64,000 nucleotides of DNA, taken from positions 191,501 to 255,500 of the forward strand of contig NC_012881.1 of NCBI RefSeq assembly GCF_000023445.1, given 5' to 3'. The translations under genes were made by a program, and so were the position numbers. Below, piece by piece: positions 15,653 to 25,313 of this stretch; the stretch's first letter is position 1, and the number at the start of each line of letters is the position of its first letter. The stretch comes from Maridesulfovibrio salexigens DSM 2638. GTDB taxonomy: Bacteria > Desulfobacterota > Desulfovibrionia > Desulfovibrionales > Desulfovibrionaceae. Below the pieces are notes generated by a model. That model did not search any database, had not been told where the DNA came from, and saw only the letters and a program-made list of their open reading frames with translations.

Positions 15653-16816
15653 CTATTCAAACTTAAATGACTGGACTTCCGGTGTGGTGGCAGTGATGAA
15701 AGCAGGGAAAAGAATCAGGGCGCATGCAGGGTGATAGAGTAGGGGGGAAAAGAAGCCGCAGACAATTACGGTGGTGATAAGTCCACCCAGCATTGTGGAT
15801 GGAAAGCGTCTGTATACTACGGTTCCAGATGCTGCGATGAGGCAGGAACCTGCCAGGCCCCAGGAGCTGAGCAGGTGCAGCCAGAAGGGCGGAATGTGGA
15901 AAAGGTAAATTCCTGATCCGGTCCAGACTTGTTGTTGTCCATGCCAGATTGTCCACAGAGAAGCCGGAACATTGAGAGGTAAGGGGACTGTCAGGGGAAA
16001 TCCGGTCAGCAACAGCTCCGGATTGTTGGCAACAAGTTCTAAGATGGAGAACCATAGCCAGTAAGAGGGAAGGTCTTGTCTGTTCATGAAAGTCATTTCC
16101 TGTACTTGTAGGGAAAGGTAGTTGAATAGAAGCATACAAAGTACAAGCAGAAACTTTTTTGACCAGCCCTTAGGCCCGAAAATAAGCATTATCAGGATTG
16201 CGGCGAAAATTATGTCGCGGCCAAGAGTGCAGAAAATACCGGCAAGAATGAGCAGTCGTGAGAATGTGTTTTTTTCAGCGTTATGAAGAGTTGCGCAGAG
16301 ACCTACAAGAAGGATTGGTCCGCTGATGCTTGATATTCCGAAGAGTGTAGGCATAGCTGGATCGTGCAATATAAAAAAACGGAGAATGAACTCTGCACAG
16401 ATGAGCAGGGCCAGACAGCTTGACCAGAAAGAAATCTGTTTGGTGCTTGGTGGAGGAAACAGGCTGAGCCAAAGTATAGAGATTAGAAGGAATAAAAGCG
16501 GCTTTGACTCCATAAGCCAAGGTAAATAGTCAAGCAACGGCTGAGTAAACCCCGAAAAATGCTTATAGGAAATCCACGTAATGAGTATTGCCGGAATTCC
16601 GGCTCTAAACCAGAGTGGAGCGACAGTTTCTCTGTCTCCACGGAGCATTTCCAGAGTAAGACCTAATACAGCCAGACCGGTAGCGAGTATCTCTGCCAGA
16701 TTAGAGGGTGCAGCATATCCGCTCAGGCTGAATGCTGCCATGGTTATAGGCAGTCCCAAACTGAATAGGGCTAAGGGAGTCTCGGATGCTGTAAGGGCTT
16801 TATTGTCTGAACTCAT
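15653..16816 (-). CDS. Hypothetical polytopic membrane protein, O-antigen-ligase-like
   Basis: 387 residues with roughly ten hydrophobic segments and a periplasm-sized loop in the C-terminal third (around LTGFPLTVPLPLNVPASLW ... GSGIYLFHIPP). This topology, including a final pair of helices after HLLSSWGLAGS, resembles the WzyE/WaaL O-antigen ligase or polymerase group, in which a large late loop holds the active site. No cell-surface sugar genes are adjacent, so the call stays tentative. It lies alone on the minus strand, upstream of nothing obvious. Confidence 0.6.
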   Translation of the reverse strand: MSSDNKALTASETPLALFSLGLPITMAAFSLSGYAAPSNLAEILATGLAVLGLTLEMLRGDRETVAPLWFRAGIPAILITWISYKHFSGFTQPLLDYLPWLMESKPLLFLLISILWLSLFPPPSTKQISFWSSCLALLICAEFILRFFILHDPAMPTLFGISSISGPILLVGLCATLHNAEKNTFSRLLILAGIFCTLGRDIIFAAILIMLIFGPKGWSKKFLLVLCMLLFNYLSLQVQEMTFMNRQDLPSYWLWFSILELVANNPELLLTGFPLTVPLPLNVPASLWTIWHGQQQVWTGSGIYLFHIPPFWLHLLSSWGLAGSCLIAASGTVVYRRFPSTMLGGLITTVIVCGFFSPLLYHPACALILFPAFITATTPEVQSFKFE

Positions 16817-16881
16817 TGGTAATTGTGTTACATTGATCTGTTCAGGATTAGAAGGCCCAATATTGAAAAATGATCAAATTA

Positions 16882-17970
16882 TTAATGTTTGCTGAATTTA
16901 AAGATCAGCCGGTTAATGTAGTTAAAGGGGAACGCGACAGGTTTGGGTATTCTTTTACGTTTTACCAGCAGGATATCGAGTACGTGTGCCGTGGGATATT
17001 TGCAGCCGAGAAAATTAACGCAGCCTGCGCAGTATGTGACCATGGGGACTCCGGTCCTTTGCGCTTCAGTAATGCGCTTGCGTGACCAGTATTCAGCATA
17101 ATCTTTTTTGTAGAAATGAGTTGCCCCGCCTTCTCCGCAGCAAAGTGTGTTTGTGCGGCTGTGGCGCATCTCAACCACCCTGATCCCCATTGCTTTGAGC
17201 AATGCCCGCACGTTCTTGTGCATTTCTGTCTCGTTGCGGGTTACACATGGGTCGTGGATGGTAACTTCCTGTATCGTGGGCCGGACAGGGATAAATTTTG
17301 AGACTTTCAGTCTTTTATATATAGAGACAATTTTCAGATTAGAGTTAAATTCTTGAAAAGTTTTGTGGCAGTTCGGGCAGGCGGTAATAATCTTTTTGAC
17401 CCCCTTGCGCTCAAGTCTGTGAATCAATTCGGAAAGCGCTTCCTCATGCCTGCTTTTCAGTCCCAGCATTTTTGAGGGCTTAGAGCAGCAGTTCAGGACC
17501 AGCCCCATGGTCGGCTCTTCCCGTTTGATTATTTTGTACGCGACTCGCGTAGCATCGAGATGCATTGCCGGGAGGGTGCAGCCCGGAAAGAAAATTGTTT
17601 TGCAGTTCTCGGGGATGAATTCGCCTTTGAAAGGGAAGCGTTGTCCCAGTCGTTCGTAATTCAGGAGCGGGTCGTATTTATCAAGACGGAAAATTGCATT
17701 GGCCTGAGCATGGTTGCGCAATTCCTTGAACATGCGGTCGGGCTCAACTGCTACGGGGCAGACTGCGGAGCAGAGTCCGCAGACAGAGCAGGCATAGGAA
17801 CGTATTGCAACCTTGTCGGCATCTTCGTCGGAAGAAAGGGCTCGCAAGGCGATTGATACAGGGGAGCCGCTTTCAGCCAGAAAGCGGCACTTGGTCATAC
17901 ATTTTCCGCAATCAATGCATTCGTCAGCAATGACTTGCAGTTCTTTTTTTAATTGTTCTGATACAGGCAT
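16882..17970 (-). CDS. Fe-S/CCG-domain oxidoreductase subunit (HdrD/GlpC-like)
   Basis: 362 residues with two ferredoxin motifs at the N-terminus, CIDCGKCMTKCRFL near 17-30 and CSVCGLCSAVCP near 60-71, and CCG-domain cysteines later (FFPGCTLPAMH near 130, LNCCSKPSKML near 160, HDPCVTRNE near 240, LCCGEGG near 277). Such proteins transfer electrons between a dehydrogenase and a quinone or disulfide partner. No dehydrogenase gene adjoins it; the only neighbour is an OB-fold protein 24 bases upstream in the same direction, probably cotranscribed. Partner and substrate are unknown. Confidence 0.82.
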   Translation of the reverse strand: MPVSEQLKKELQVIADECIDCGKCMTKCRFLAESGSPVSIALRALSSDEDADKVAIRSYACSVCGLCSAVCPVAVEPDRMFKELRNHAQANAIFRLDKYDPLLNYERLGQRFPFKGEFIPENCKTIFFPGCTLPAMHLDATRVAYKIIKREEPTMGLVLNCCSKPSKMLGLKSRHEEALSELIHRLERKGVKKIITACPNCHKTFQEFNSNLKIVSIYKRLKVSKFIPVRPTIQEVTIHDPCVTRNETEMHKNVRALLKAMGIRVVEMRHSRTNTLCCGEGGATHFYKKDYAEYWSRKRITEAQRTGVPMVTYCAGCVNFLGCKYPTAHVLDILLVKRKRIPKPVAFPFNYINRLIFKFSKH

Positions 17971-17994
17971 AGGCGCACTTATGAAGACTCCGGC

Positions 17995-18564
17995 CTACAG
18001 CAACTGGCACCCCCATATTTTCACCCTCTTGTTGACGTACTCAGTGCATTTCCCTTTGATACGCACCTTTACGCCCGGCTTGAGGTTGCTGACAACCGGA
18101 ATCTGGTCTTCGGTAAAATGACAGATAACTTCGGCGGTAAAATTTGAAATTCCTTTGAGTCCTACATGCAGATCGCCGAATCCTTTTGTTGAAACATCTA
18201 CTATTTCGCCGGAAACTTCAATGACTTCGTTCTGATATTTACCGCTGGCCATAGTGTTGTTTTCAACAAAATCAATATAGAGCTTGTACGATCCTACATG
18301 GAGCTTTGATTGAGTCAGTTTAACCTCATTGGCGATGCGTGCATGCCATGCCCCTAGGGTTTCTTTTTTGTGCGGTGCCACATTTTGGTGTGCTGTCGGG
18401 CCTGATTGTATTTTTTTTTGCAGGTCTACCCGGTTGTTGAGTTGGCCTGTTGAGTCGTAGACGTCGGCAATCACTTTGCCTTCATTTGAAATATATATTT
18501 TAGATCTCAATCTTCCCATGGGGTCAACAAGATGAAATTCTTCCGCCTTGACGATGTTAGGCAT
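17995..18564 (-). CDS. OB-fold (tRNA_anti-like) protein of unknown function
   Basis: 189 residues, soluble. The N-terminal 45 residues (EEFHLVDPMGRLRSKIYISNEGKV) look like a short beta-meander found in hypothetical proteins of this lineage; residues 85-189 resemble the tRNA_anti-like OB fold, with SGEIVDVSTKGFGD, VICHFTEDQ and LKPGVKVRIKGKC strands. That fold binds nucleic acid or small ligands in other proteins but this family is uncharacterised. It leads a likely two-gene unit with the Fe-S/CCG gene. Confidence 0.65.
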   Translation of the reverse strand: MPNIVKAEEFHLVDPMGRLRSKIYISNEGKVIADVYDSTGQLNNRVDLQKKIQSGPTAHQNVAPHKKETLGAWHARIANEVKLTQSKLHVGSYKLYIDFVENNTMASGKYQNEVIEVSGEIVDVSTKGFGDLHVGLKGISNFTAEVICHFTEDQIPVVSNLKPGVKVRIKGKCTEYVNKRVKIWGCQLL

Positions 18565-18841
18565 CGTTTGTCTCCTTGAGTTGCATGGATACGGTTATGT
18601 AATATTATGCAATTAAACGGTTCATTGCTTGAAAAAGCAAGAAATATTGTAAGCAAATTTTTGCGGGTGTACGATAAGTGTTTGTCATTTTCGAAAAAGT
18701 TGATATGAGTCTTCACTTGACTTGGGTAGATAAAAGCTTTAACAGACAACCCCTTTCTTTACGCAATCAGCATCAATCGAGAAAAGGTGGAGCTTTTGAG
18801 GTTTTTGCGCGTAAAAATGCTTAGCCGGCGGAGTAAGAGAA

Positions 18842-20359
18842 TTGTTTGACAGCCTATCAGATAGACTTTCCGAAGCCTTTAAAAATTTCAAAGGGCAGGG
18901 ACGCTTGGATGAAAAGAACATCCAGGCCGGATTGCGCGAAGTGCGCCTTGCCCTTCTCGAAGCGGACGTAAACTACAAGGTCGTTAAAGATTTTGTGGAA
19001 AAGGTAAAGGAGCGTGCTCTCGGGCAGGAGGTCCAGAAATCCCTTTCTCCCGGACAGCAGGTAATTAAAGTCGTTAACGACGAACTTACCGAGCTGCTTG
19101 GTGGCGAGCAGGAAGGGCTGCAGCTCACCAAGGGCAAGCTTTCCAAAATCATGATGGTCGGCCTTCAGGGTTCCGGTAAAACCACTTCTTCTGCCAAGAT
19201 CGCCTTGTATCTGAGGCGTAAGAAGTTCAAGCCCTACCTTGTCCCTGCCGACGTCTACCGTCCCGCTGCGATTGACCAGCTTCATGTGCTGGCCAAACAG
19301 CTGGATATGCCGGCCTACCCGTCCACTACGGAAATGAACCCCGTGGACATCTGCCGTGACGCTATGGTCAAGGCTGAAGAGGCCGGTTGTGATGTTCTGC
19401 TTTTCGATACAGCCGGACGACTGCATATTGATGAACCTCTGATGGAAGAGCTTTCCTCCATCAAGGAACATTGTTCTCCGGATGAAATCCTTTTCGTGGC
19501 GGACGCAATGACAGGGCAGGACGCTGTCAATGTTGCCTCCACATTTGATGACAAACTTGATGTTACCGGTGTCGTCCTTACCAAAATGGATGGTGATGCC
19601 CGAGGCGGTGCGGCGCTCTCCATCAAATCCGTTACCGGTAAGTCCGTTAAGTTTGTCGGTGTGGGTGAAAAGCTTTCCGAGCTTGAACTCTTCTACCCGG
19701 ACAGGGCCGCTTCAAGAATTCTCGGCATGGGGGATGTACTTTCCCTGATCGAGAAAGCCCAGTCTGTGATGGATGAGGGAGAGGCTGAAAAGCTGACCGA
19801 GAAATTCCGCAAGGCCGAATTCGACCTTGAGGACTTCCGCACCCAGATGCGCAGAATGAAGAAGATCGGTTCCATGGGTTCGATCATGAAAATGATCCCC
19901 GGCCTCGGCGGGCTGACCAAACAGCTCGGCGATATGGAGATTCCGGATAAGGAACTGAACAGGATAGAAGCCATCATCTCGTCCATGACCATGCAGGAAC
20001 GCAGGCAGCCTAAACTTATCAACCCCAGCCGCAGGCAGAGGATTGCTAAGGGTTCCGGCGTGAAGCTTGAAGAGGTCAATCAGATGCTCAAGAACTTTGA
20101 GCAGATGAGCAAGATGATGAAGAAAATGATGGGCGGCAAAGGCGGAAAGGGCAAAATGCCCAAGATGCCGAATCTGCCCGGAATGCCCGGACTTGGCGGC
20201 GGCGCAGGAATGCCGGGAATGCCCGGTATGGAAGGGTTGGAAGGCATGGAAGGAATGGGCGGAATGCCTCAGCCATCCAAGGCCAAGAGTAAGAAAACCC
20301 TTCAGGCCCGCAAAAAGAAAAAGCTTAAAAAGCAAACCCGCAAGAAAAAGAAGAAATAG
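18842..20359 (+). CDS. ffh: Signal recognition particle GTPase Ffh
   Basis: Binds signal sequences of nascent membrane proteins together with SRP RNA. The 505 residues show the N domain (1-90), the G domain with GLQGSGKTTSSAK near 106, DTAGRLHIDEPL near 187 and TKMDGDARGGAALS near 246, and the methionine-rich M domain. The start is TTG with GGAG 9 bases upstream, and the sequence MFDSLSDRLSEAFK is the family N-terminus. The C-terminus is extended by a Gly/Met/Pro-rich repeat and a strongly lysine-rich tail. It heads the ffh-rpsP-khpA-rimM-trmD-rplS cluster. Confidence 0.96.
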   Translation: MFDSLSDRLSEAFKNFKGQGRLDEKNIQAGLREVRLALLEADVNYKVVKDFVEKVKERALGQEVQKSLSPGQQVIKVVNDELTELLGGEQEGLQLTKGKLSKIMMVGLQGSGKTTSSAKIALYLRRKKFKPYLVPADVYRPAAIDQLHVLAKQLDMPAYPSTTEMNPVDICRDAMVKAEEAGCDVLLFDTAGRLHIDEPLMEELSSIKEHCSPDEILFVADAMTGQDAVNVASTFDDKLDVTGVVLTKMDGDARGGAALSIKSVTGKSVKFVGVGEKLSELELFYPDRAASRILGMGDVLSLIEKAQSVMDEGEAEKLTEKFRKAEFDLEDFRTQMRRMKKIGSMGSIMKMIPGLGGLTKQLGDMEIPDKELNRIEAIISSMTMQERRQPKLINPSRRQRIAKGSGVKLEEVNQMLKNFEQMSKMMKKMMGGKGGKGKMPKMPNLPGMPGLGGGAGMPGMPGMEGLEGMEGMGGMPQPSKAKSKKTLQARKKKKLKKQTRKKKKK

Positions 20360-20431
20360 TTTTTTGTGGGCATTTGCTTGCAATTTATTAACGAACCACT
20401 TAATTTAAGATTATATGGGGGAAAGTAGACA

Positions 20432-20668
20432 ATGGCTATTAAACTTAGACTGACCCGTATGGGCTCCAAAAAACGCCCTTTTTACAGAATCGTAGCAATC
20501 AACAGCGAAACCAGACGTGACGGTCGTCCTTTGGACTTCTGCGGTTACTACAACCCTATGGTTGAGCCTGTTGAAGTTAAAATCGACAAGGAAAAAGTAG
20601 AGAAGTGGCTTGAGAGAGGCGCTGAGCCTAGCGATACCGTTAAATCTCTCCTCAAAGCAAATTCTTAG
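20432..20668 (+). CDS. rpsP: Ribosomal protein bS16
   Basis: 78-residue 30S subunit protein needed for assembly. The N-terminal [21 protein letters not shown] and [12 protein letters not shown] are hallmark sequences. GGGGGAAAG precedes the ATG. Second gene of the ffh cluster, with khpA 78 bases downstream. Confidence 0.98.
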   Translation: MAIKLRLTRMGSKKRPFYRIVAINSETRRDGRPLDFCGYYNPMVEPVEVKIDKEKVEKWLERGAEPSDTVKSLLKANS

Positions 20669-20746
20669 GGTTCGTATCTCACCAGGTTCGAATTCTTCTT
20701 CACTACTCACGGTACACACTCGAAATCAGAAGCGGAGGTTGTTGGC

Positions 20747-20980
20747 ATGTTGAAGGATTTAGTAGAATACATCGCGAAATCGCTTGTTGACAATCCGGAT
20801 GAAGTAGTTGTCACCGAAATCGAAGGGGAGCAGACTTCCGTAATCGAACTCAAGGTCGCTAAAGAAGACCTCGGTAAGGTTATCGGTAAGCAGGGCCGCA
20901 CCGCGCGTGCCATGAGAACCCTGCTCGGTGCTGCATCAACCAAGGTGAGAAAACGCTCTGTTCTGGAAATTCTGGAATAA
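20747..20980 (+). CDS. khpA: KH-domain RNA-binding protein KhpA
   Basis: 77 residues comprising one KH domain with the GxxG loop in [18 protein letters not shown] near residues 45-62. Members bind RNA and, in some bacteria, pair with KhpB to influence cell elongation and small-RNA biology. Its position between rpsP and rimM is conserved widely. AGCGGAGG precedes the ATG. Confidence 0.93.
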   Translation: MLKDLVEYIAKSLVDNPDEVVVTEIEGEQTSVIELKVAKEDLGKVIGKQGRTARAMRTLLGAASTKVRKRSVLEILE

Positions 20981-21014
20981 GAGTCCTCGAACCTGACCAT
21001 AACGGCAGGCTGCT

Positions 21015-21572
21015 ATGGAAATGCTTGTAGTTGCCGAGGTGGTCAAACCACATGGTCTCAGGGGGGAAGTTTGCATCGAATCTCATGCGGACTCCCCTTT
21101 TCTCTTCGACGAGGTCCCCTGTCTGTATCTGGCTAAGAAAGGACAGAAGCCCCGTCGTTTTGTCGTGCGCTCTTCACGTAAACATAAAGGGCGCGTGCTC
21201 CTGACCTTCAAGGGTGTTGAAGACCGTGATCAGGCGGAAAACCTGCGCGGTATGGAGATCCTTGTGCGTGAGGCTGATCTTCCCGAATCCGGGGATGATG
21301 AAGTTTACATGTACGAGCTTGAAGGCATGAGCGTCGAACTTGAAGACGGGACAGTGGTTGGAACCATTTCGAACTTCATTCTTGCCCCCGGGCAGGAAAC
21401 ATGGGTGATCTCTTCTGCAGAGGGTAAGGAAATCCTTTTTCCCGCTGTGGAAGAATTTGTCTTGTCTGTAGATCTGGACGCGGAAAAGGTTGTTGTTGAA
21501 CCGCCTGAAGGGCTGCTTGATATCTACCTGACCGAGGCCGGTAAGAAAGATAACGGGAAGAAAAAGAAATAG
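21015..21572 (+). CDS. rimM: 16S rRNA processing protein RimM
   Basis: Chaperone for maturation of the 30S head, partnering S19 and S13. The 185 residues have the N-terminal RimM domain (VVAEVVKPHGLRGEVCIESHADSP) and a PRC-barrel C-terminal half starting near YMYELEGMSVELEDG. The last dozen residues are lysine-rich. Lies 34 bases after khpA. Confidence 0.95.
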   Translation: MEMLVVAEVVKPHGLRGEVCIESHADSPFLFDEVPCLYLAKKGQKPRRFVVRSSRKHKGRVLLTFKGVEDRDQAENLRGMEILVREADLPESGDDEVYMYELEGMSVELEDGTVVGTISNFILAPGQETWVISSAEGKEILFPAVEEFVLSVDLDAEKVVVEPPEGLLDIYLTEAGKKDNGKKKK

Positions 21573-21613
21573 GTCAGAGTGCCGCTTTTTTAAATTCCAA
21601 GGCTGGAACATTA

Positions 21614-22924
21614 GTGAAATTTAATCTGGTTACACTCTTTCCGGAATTTTTTGATTCCCCGCTGTCGCATGGACTCATGGGTAAAGGCGTTGAAAAGGGC
21701 ATAGTCTCTTTTAACAAAGTCGATCCCCGCGAGTTTACTACAGACCGCCATAAATCTGTTGACGACCGCCCCTACGGAGGCGGGCCCGGCATGGTCATGT
21801 TTATTGATCCTATTGCCAAGGCCCTCGATAGCGTAGGTATAAAGCCTTCCGTGGAAGGTGGCTGCCCCAAGGGTAAAAGGCTGATTATGCTTTCGCCTAA
21901 AGGCAAGCCGCTGACCCAGAAGATGGCGGTGGAGCTTTCCAAGGAAGAGGAGCTGACCCTCGTCTGCGGAAGATATGAGGGCATTGATGCCCGCTTTGAA
22001 GATATTTTTCCCGTTGAAACAGTCTCTGTAGGGGATTTCGTGCTCAACGGGGGCGAAGCCGGGGCCATGTGCCTTATTGAAGCTGTCGCCCGCCTACTGC
22101 CGGATTTTATGGGGCATTCCGAGTCCGGTACGGAGGAGAGTTTCTCTTCCGGTCTTCTGGAGTATCCGCACTACACCCGTCCCCCGGAATTTGACGGGCA
22201 TGCTGTGCCGGATGTTCTCTCTTCAGGCAACCACGCCCTGATCGAAGAATGGAGGAGAAAAAAGTCTCTGGATGAGACCTTGGATGCCCGACCGGAGCTT
22301 TTGGCCGAAGCAGAAGGGTTAAAAAAAGATGATGTGCGTTATTTGCGCACAATACCCCGAAAACGTTTGGGAAAAAATCTTTATATGGCTCTTGTGCACT
22401 ATCCGGTGCTAAATAAATTTGGAGAAAAGGCCGCTGTTTCTTTGACAAACCTCGATATTCACGATATGTCCCGCGTTTCCCGCTCTTACTCAATTAGCGG
22501 ATTTTTTGCGGTGACTCCAATCGAGGATCAGAAGAAATTGGCCGAGAGGATTATTTCTCACTGGACCTCGGGACCGGGAAGCAAGTTCAACCCGGACCGC
22601 GCTGCAGCTTTTTCCAAAGTAGGAGTTAAAGATTCCCTGCAAGATGTGGTGGAGCATATTGAGTCGGGAACGGGTAAGAAACCGATACTGGTGACCACCA
22701 GCGCACGGGGCGCAGGCAGCACTACCATGAACAAGGTTCGTGAGATGTTGCAGGATAATCCCGTCCTGCTGGTTTTCGGTACCGGACACGGGTTGGCCCC
22801 CGAAATTCTGGACATGGCAGAAGGCAGCTTACGGCCTATCAGGTTCATGGACGGATACAACCATCTATCAGTAAGAAGTGCGGTGGCGATCACGGTCGAC
22901 AGGCTGCTTAAAGACGCCTGGTAG
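21614..22924 (+). CDS. trmD: TrmD tRNA m1G37 methyltransferase fused to a second SPOUT-type methyltransferase
   Basis: 436 residues against about 240-260 for ordinary TrmD. Residues 1-240 are Trm[31 protein letters not shown], the knot-forming [12 protein letters not shown] and [12 protein letters not shown]. Residues 250-436 form a separate domain ([22 protein letters not shown] at its start, [13 protein letters not shown] near 390, [11 protein letters not shown] near its end) of the Methyltrn_RNA_4 type, a SPOUT-like RNA methyltransferase with unknown target. The start is GTG. The fusion appears in other Desulfovibrionales (knowledge of the family). Confidence 0.93.
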   Translation: MKFNLVTLFPEFFDSPLSHGLMGKGVEKGIVSFNKVDPREFTTDRHKSVDDRPYGGGPGMVMFIDPIAKALDSVGIKPSVEGGCPKGKRLIMLSPKGKPLTQKMAVELSKEEELTLVCGRYEGIDARFEDIFPVETVSVGDFVLNGGEAGAMCLIEAVARLLPDFMGHSESGTEESFSSGLLEYPHYTRPPEFDGHAVPDVLSSGNHALIEEWRRKKSLDETLDARPELLAEAEGLKKDDVRYLRTIPRKRLGKNLYMALVHYPVLNKFGEKAAVSLTNLDIHDMSRVSRSYSISGFFAVTPIEDQKKLAERIISHWTSGPGSKFNPDRAAAFSKVGVKDSLQDVVEHIESGTGKKPILVTTSARGAGSTTMNKVREMLQDNPVLLVFGTGHGLAPEILDMAEGSLRPIRFMDGYNHLSVRSAVAITVDRLLKDAW

Positions 22925-22970
22925 ATCCGCCTTCGGGTGCCGCAAAAGAATTTATATAAGGAGTAGCGAC

Positions 22971-23321
22971 ATGAGCAACGTAATTGCAAAAATCGAACGC
23001 GAACAGATGCGTATTGATATGCCCGCTTTCAAAGCTGGCGACACTGTAAAGGTACACCTGCGTATTATCGAAGGTGAAAAGGAACGTATCCAGGTTTTCC
23101 AGGGTGCTGTTCTGCGTTACCGTAAAGGTACCACCAACTCCACCTTCACCGTCCGCAAAATTTCTGACGGTATCGGCGTTGAGCGTGTTTTCCCCGTACA
23201 CTCCCCCTACATCGAGCGTGTAGAGGTAGTTGCTGAAGGTAAAGTACGCCGCAGCCGTATCTACTACCTGCGTGGCCTTAAAGGTAAGGCTGCACGTATC
23301 AAGTCCAAACAGGCTTGGTAG
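22971..23321 (+). CDS. rplS: Ribosomal protein bL19
   Basis: 116-residue 50S protein at the subunit interface. The sequence [22 protein letters not shown] and [21 protein letters not shown] is diagnostic. The ATG at 22971 has AAGGAG upstream; the frame open from 22878 overlaps trmD and is not the real start. Last ribosomal gene of the cluster. Confidence 0.97.
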   Translation: MSNVIAKIEREQMRIDMPAFKAGDTVKVHLRIIEGEKERIQVFQGAVLRYRKGTTNSTFTVRKISDGIGVERVFPVHSPYIERVEVVAEGKVRRSRIYYLRGLKGKAARIKSKQAW

Positions 23322-23326
23322 GCCAC

Positions 23327-23378
23327 GAAGCATTATGCTTCGCGGTTATGCCCGTAAGGACTTACAGTCCGCTACGGG
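23327..23378 (+). other. Two consecutive hairpins after rplS
   Basis: CGAAGCAT-ATGCTTCG (about 23327-23343) and CCCGTA-GGACT-TAC-AGTCC-TACGGG (23351-23378). Neither has a T-run; the true terminator follows. They could protect the rplS mRNA 3' end. Confidence 0.6.
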
Positions 23379-23395
23379 TGCGCAAAATTGTGTTG

Positions 23396-23442
23396 AAAAC
23401 CGTCATTCCCGGACTGGATCAGTTCGGGTATGGCGGTTTTTT
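23396..23442 (+). terminator. Terminator after rplS
   Basis: AAAACCG-CAT-CCCGGA paired with TTCGGG-ATG-CGGTTTT, then TTTACTTTTT. It separates the ribosomal cluster from rnhB and overlaps the upstream part of the open rnhB frame. Confidence 0.85.
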
Positions 23443-23468
23443 ACTTTTTAAAGGCTTGGAGTCTGTTT

Positions 23469-24125
23469 GTGTCTGATAATTTGCTCCCCGGAATGGGTAC
23501 TGAAAATCTTATCACTGCCGGTATCGACGAAGCAGGGCGTGGGTGCCTCGCAGGACCTGTAGTTGCCGGGGCAGTTATATTGCCTGAAGAGTATGATCTG
23601 CCGGGACTTACTGATTCCAAGAAGCTGGATGAAGCCGCGCGGGATCGTTTGGCGGTTGAGATTAAGAAGCAGGCCGTCTGCTGGGCACTGGGTGTGAGCC
23701 GTGCGCAGGTTGTTGACCAGATCAATATTTTGCAGGCCACATTTCGGGCTATGGGGCGTTCAGTGCTTCATCTGAAGGTCAAACCCCAGATGCTTATGGT
23801 AGACGGTAATAAGACTATTCCTGCGCCGCATTTGAATGGTGTGGCTGGCTTTCGACAGGAAGCTGTAGTTAAGGGCGATTTGAAGATCCCGGCGATTTCA
23901 GCGGCATCTATTTTAGCCAAGACTTTTCGCGATAAGTTGATGGTGCAGCTGGCCAAGCGCTATGCTGCTTATGGATTTGAAATCCATAAGGGCTACGGGA
24001 CCAAGGTGCACTTGGATGCTCTTAAGGAACATGGCCCTTGTGCCGTGCACCGTATGACCTTCAAGGGTGTCCTGCCTGAGAAAAAGAAAGCCAAGCAGGA
24101 GCGCATGTGTCTCCCCGGCATTTAG
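23469..24125 (+). CDS. rnhB: Ribonuclease HII
   Basis: Removes ribonucleotides misincorporated into DNA and RNA primers. At 218 residues from the GTG at 23469, which has TTGGAG upstream; a start at 23430 would sit inside the preceding terminator, so it is rejected, and an ATG at 23493 is a further alternative. Motifs: [17 protein letters not shown] with catalytic Asp-Glu, LTDSKKL, a VDGN segment and [12 protein letters not shown]. The C-terminus overlaps yraN by 19 bases. Confidence 0.94.
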   Translation: MSDNLLPGMGTENLITAGIDEAGRGCLAGPVVAGAVILPEEYDLPGLTDSKKLDEAARDRLAVEIKKQAVCWALGVSRAQVVDQINILQATFRAMGRSVLHLKVKPQMLMVDGNKTIPAPHLNGVAGFRQEAVVKGDLKIPAISAASILAKTFRDKLMVQLAKRYAAYGFEIHKGYGTKVHLDALKEHGPCAVHRMTFKGVLPEKKKAKQERMCLPGI

Positions 24126-24511
24126 ATTTCGGACAGGCGGGCGAGGATTACGCGGCCTGTTTTCTGGAAAATCGCGGATATTTTTTGCGCCAGCGCAATT
24201 GGCGTTGGAAGCAGTGGGAACTGGATATTATCTGCGAAAAAGACGATGAATTAATTTTTGTGGAAGTAAAGACCAGAGCCGGACGCAGTGCGCAATCCGG
24301 CATAGAGGCAGTGACTCCGGCCAAGCGCAAGAAGCTGGTCAAGGCCGCGACCCGCTACCTTTCGGCATTTGATCTCTGGGAGAGACCATGCCGATTCGAT
24401 CTGGTTATTGTGAATGATGACGGAACCGGCTTTAGAGCGGAACATATAGAAAATGCATTCGACCTCACCGACTTTATGGGTAGTGGCAACACCGCTTGGC
24501 AACCTTGGTGA
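24107..24511 (+). CDS. yraN: YraN family (UPF0102) putative endonuclease
   Basis: 134 residues of the YraN family, a PD-(D/E)XK nuclease-like fold of uncertain role. The N-terminal [26 protein letters not shown] and the active-site-like [20 protein letters not shown] (residues 38-57) are characteristic. GTG start with CAGGAG upstream. It overlaps rnhB at its start and rsmI by 59 bases at its end, a compact rnhB-yraN-rsmI unit seen in related genomes. Confidence 0.9.
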   Translation: MSPRHLDFGQAGEDYAACFLENRGYFLRQRNWRWKQWELDIICEKDDELIFVEVKTRAGRSAQSGIEAVTPAKRKKLVKAATRYLSAFDLWERPCRFDLVIVNDDGTGFRAEHIENAFDLTDFMGSGNTAWQPW

Positions 24512-25295
24512 TATCACCGAGCGAGCCAGAAAGGTATTGGCCTCTGCTGACTTGATTTTTGCGGAAGATACCCGCCGCACCGGCAAGCTGCTCCAGTCGT
24601 TGGACATTAACGGCAAGAGTTTCGTCAGCCTGCATGAGCACAACGAAGAGAAGCGGATCAAAAAAGTTCTTGCTCACTTTGATGAGGGTAATGATGCGGC
24701 GCTTGTTTCCGATGCAGGAACCCCGCTCATGAGCGATCCCGGTTATCGGGTTGTCCGGGCTTGTAGAGAGCATGGCGTTCGCGTTGTTCCTGTTCCCGGT
24801 CCTAGCGCTCCGGTGACAGCTCTTTCAGGCTGTGGTCTGCCTCCGTATCCTTTTTCCTTTCTAGGCTTTCTGCCGCGCAAGGAAGGGCAGATGCGTAAGC
24901 TTTTTGAAGTTTACGGTCAGACCGGGGCTACAATTGTATTTTTCGAGCGTAAATCCCGTTTGCGCGAAACCATGCATCTGGCTTATGAGAGTCTAGGTAA
25001 CCGTGAATTTGCTATTTGCCGGGAACTTACCAAGGATTACGAGGAATTCATCAACGGTAATCTGGAAGATTGGGAAGATGTTTCCGAAGAGCTGCGCGGT
25101 GAGATCACTGTGGTTATCGGGCCGCCGGTGAATGAAGGTCCGGCATCCGAAGAAGATATTTTTAGAATGATCGAAGCGGAGATGGAGTCAGGCGACAAAC
25201 CTAAAGTTATCGCAAGACGCATTGCTGAAAAGGTCGAAGGCTGGACAGCTAAAGCGGTCTATGAAAAGGTAACTGAAAGGAAAAAAGGCGCTTAG
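24453..25295 (+). CDS. rsmI: 16S rRNA 2'-O-ribose C1402 methyltransferase
   Basis: Methylates the decoding-centre nucleotide C1402 with S-adenosylmethionine. The 280 residues show [49 protein letters not shown] and VVPVPGPSAP, all hallmarks of RsmI. The start ATG lies within yraN. An alternative GTG at 24482 would remove the conserved first strand, so the long form is preferred. Confidence 0.94.
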   Translation: MHSTSPTLWVVATPLGNLGDITERARKVLASADLIFAEDTRRTGKLLQSLDINGKSFVSLHEHNEEKRIKKVLAHFDEGNDAALVSDAGTPLMSDPGYRVVRACREHGVRVVPVPGPSAPVTALSGCGLPPYPFSFLGFLPRKEGQMRKLFEVYGQTGATIVFFERKSRLRETMHLAYESLGNREFAICRELTKDYEEFINGNLEDWEDVSEELRGEITVVIGPPVNEGPASEEDIFRMIEAEMESGDKPKVIARRIAEKVEGWTAKAVYEKVTERKKGA

Positions 25296-25313
25296 CTGCG
25301 CATCAGAATAATT

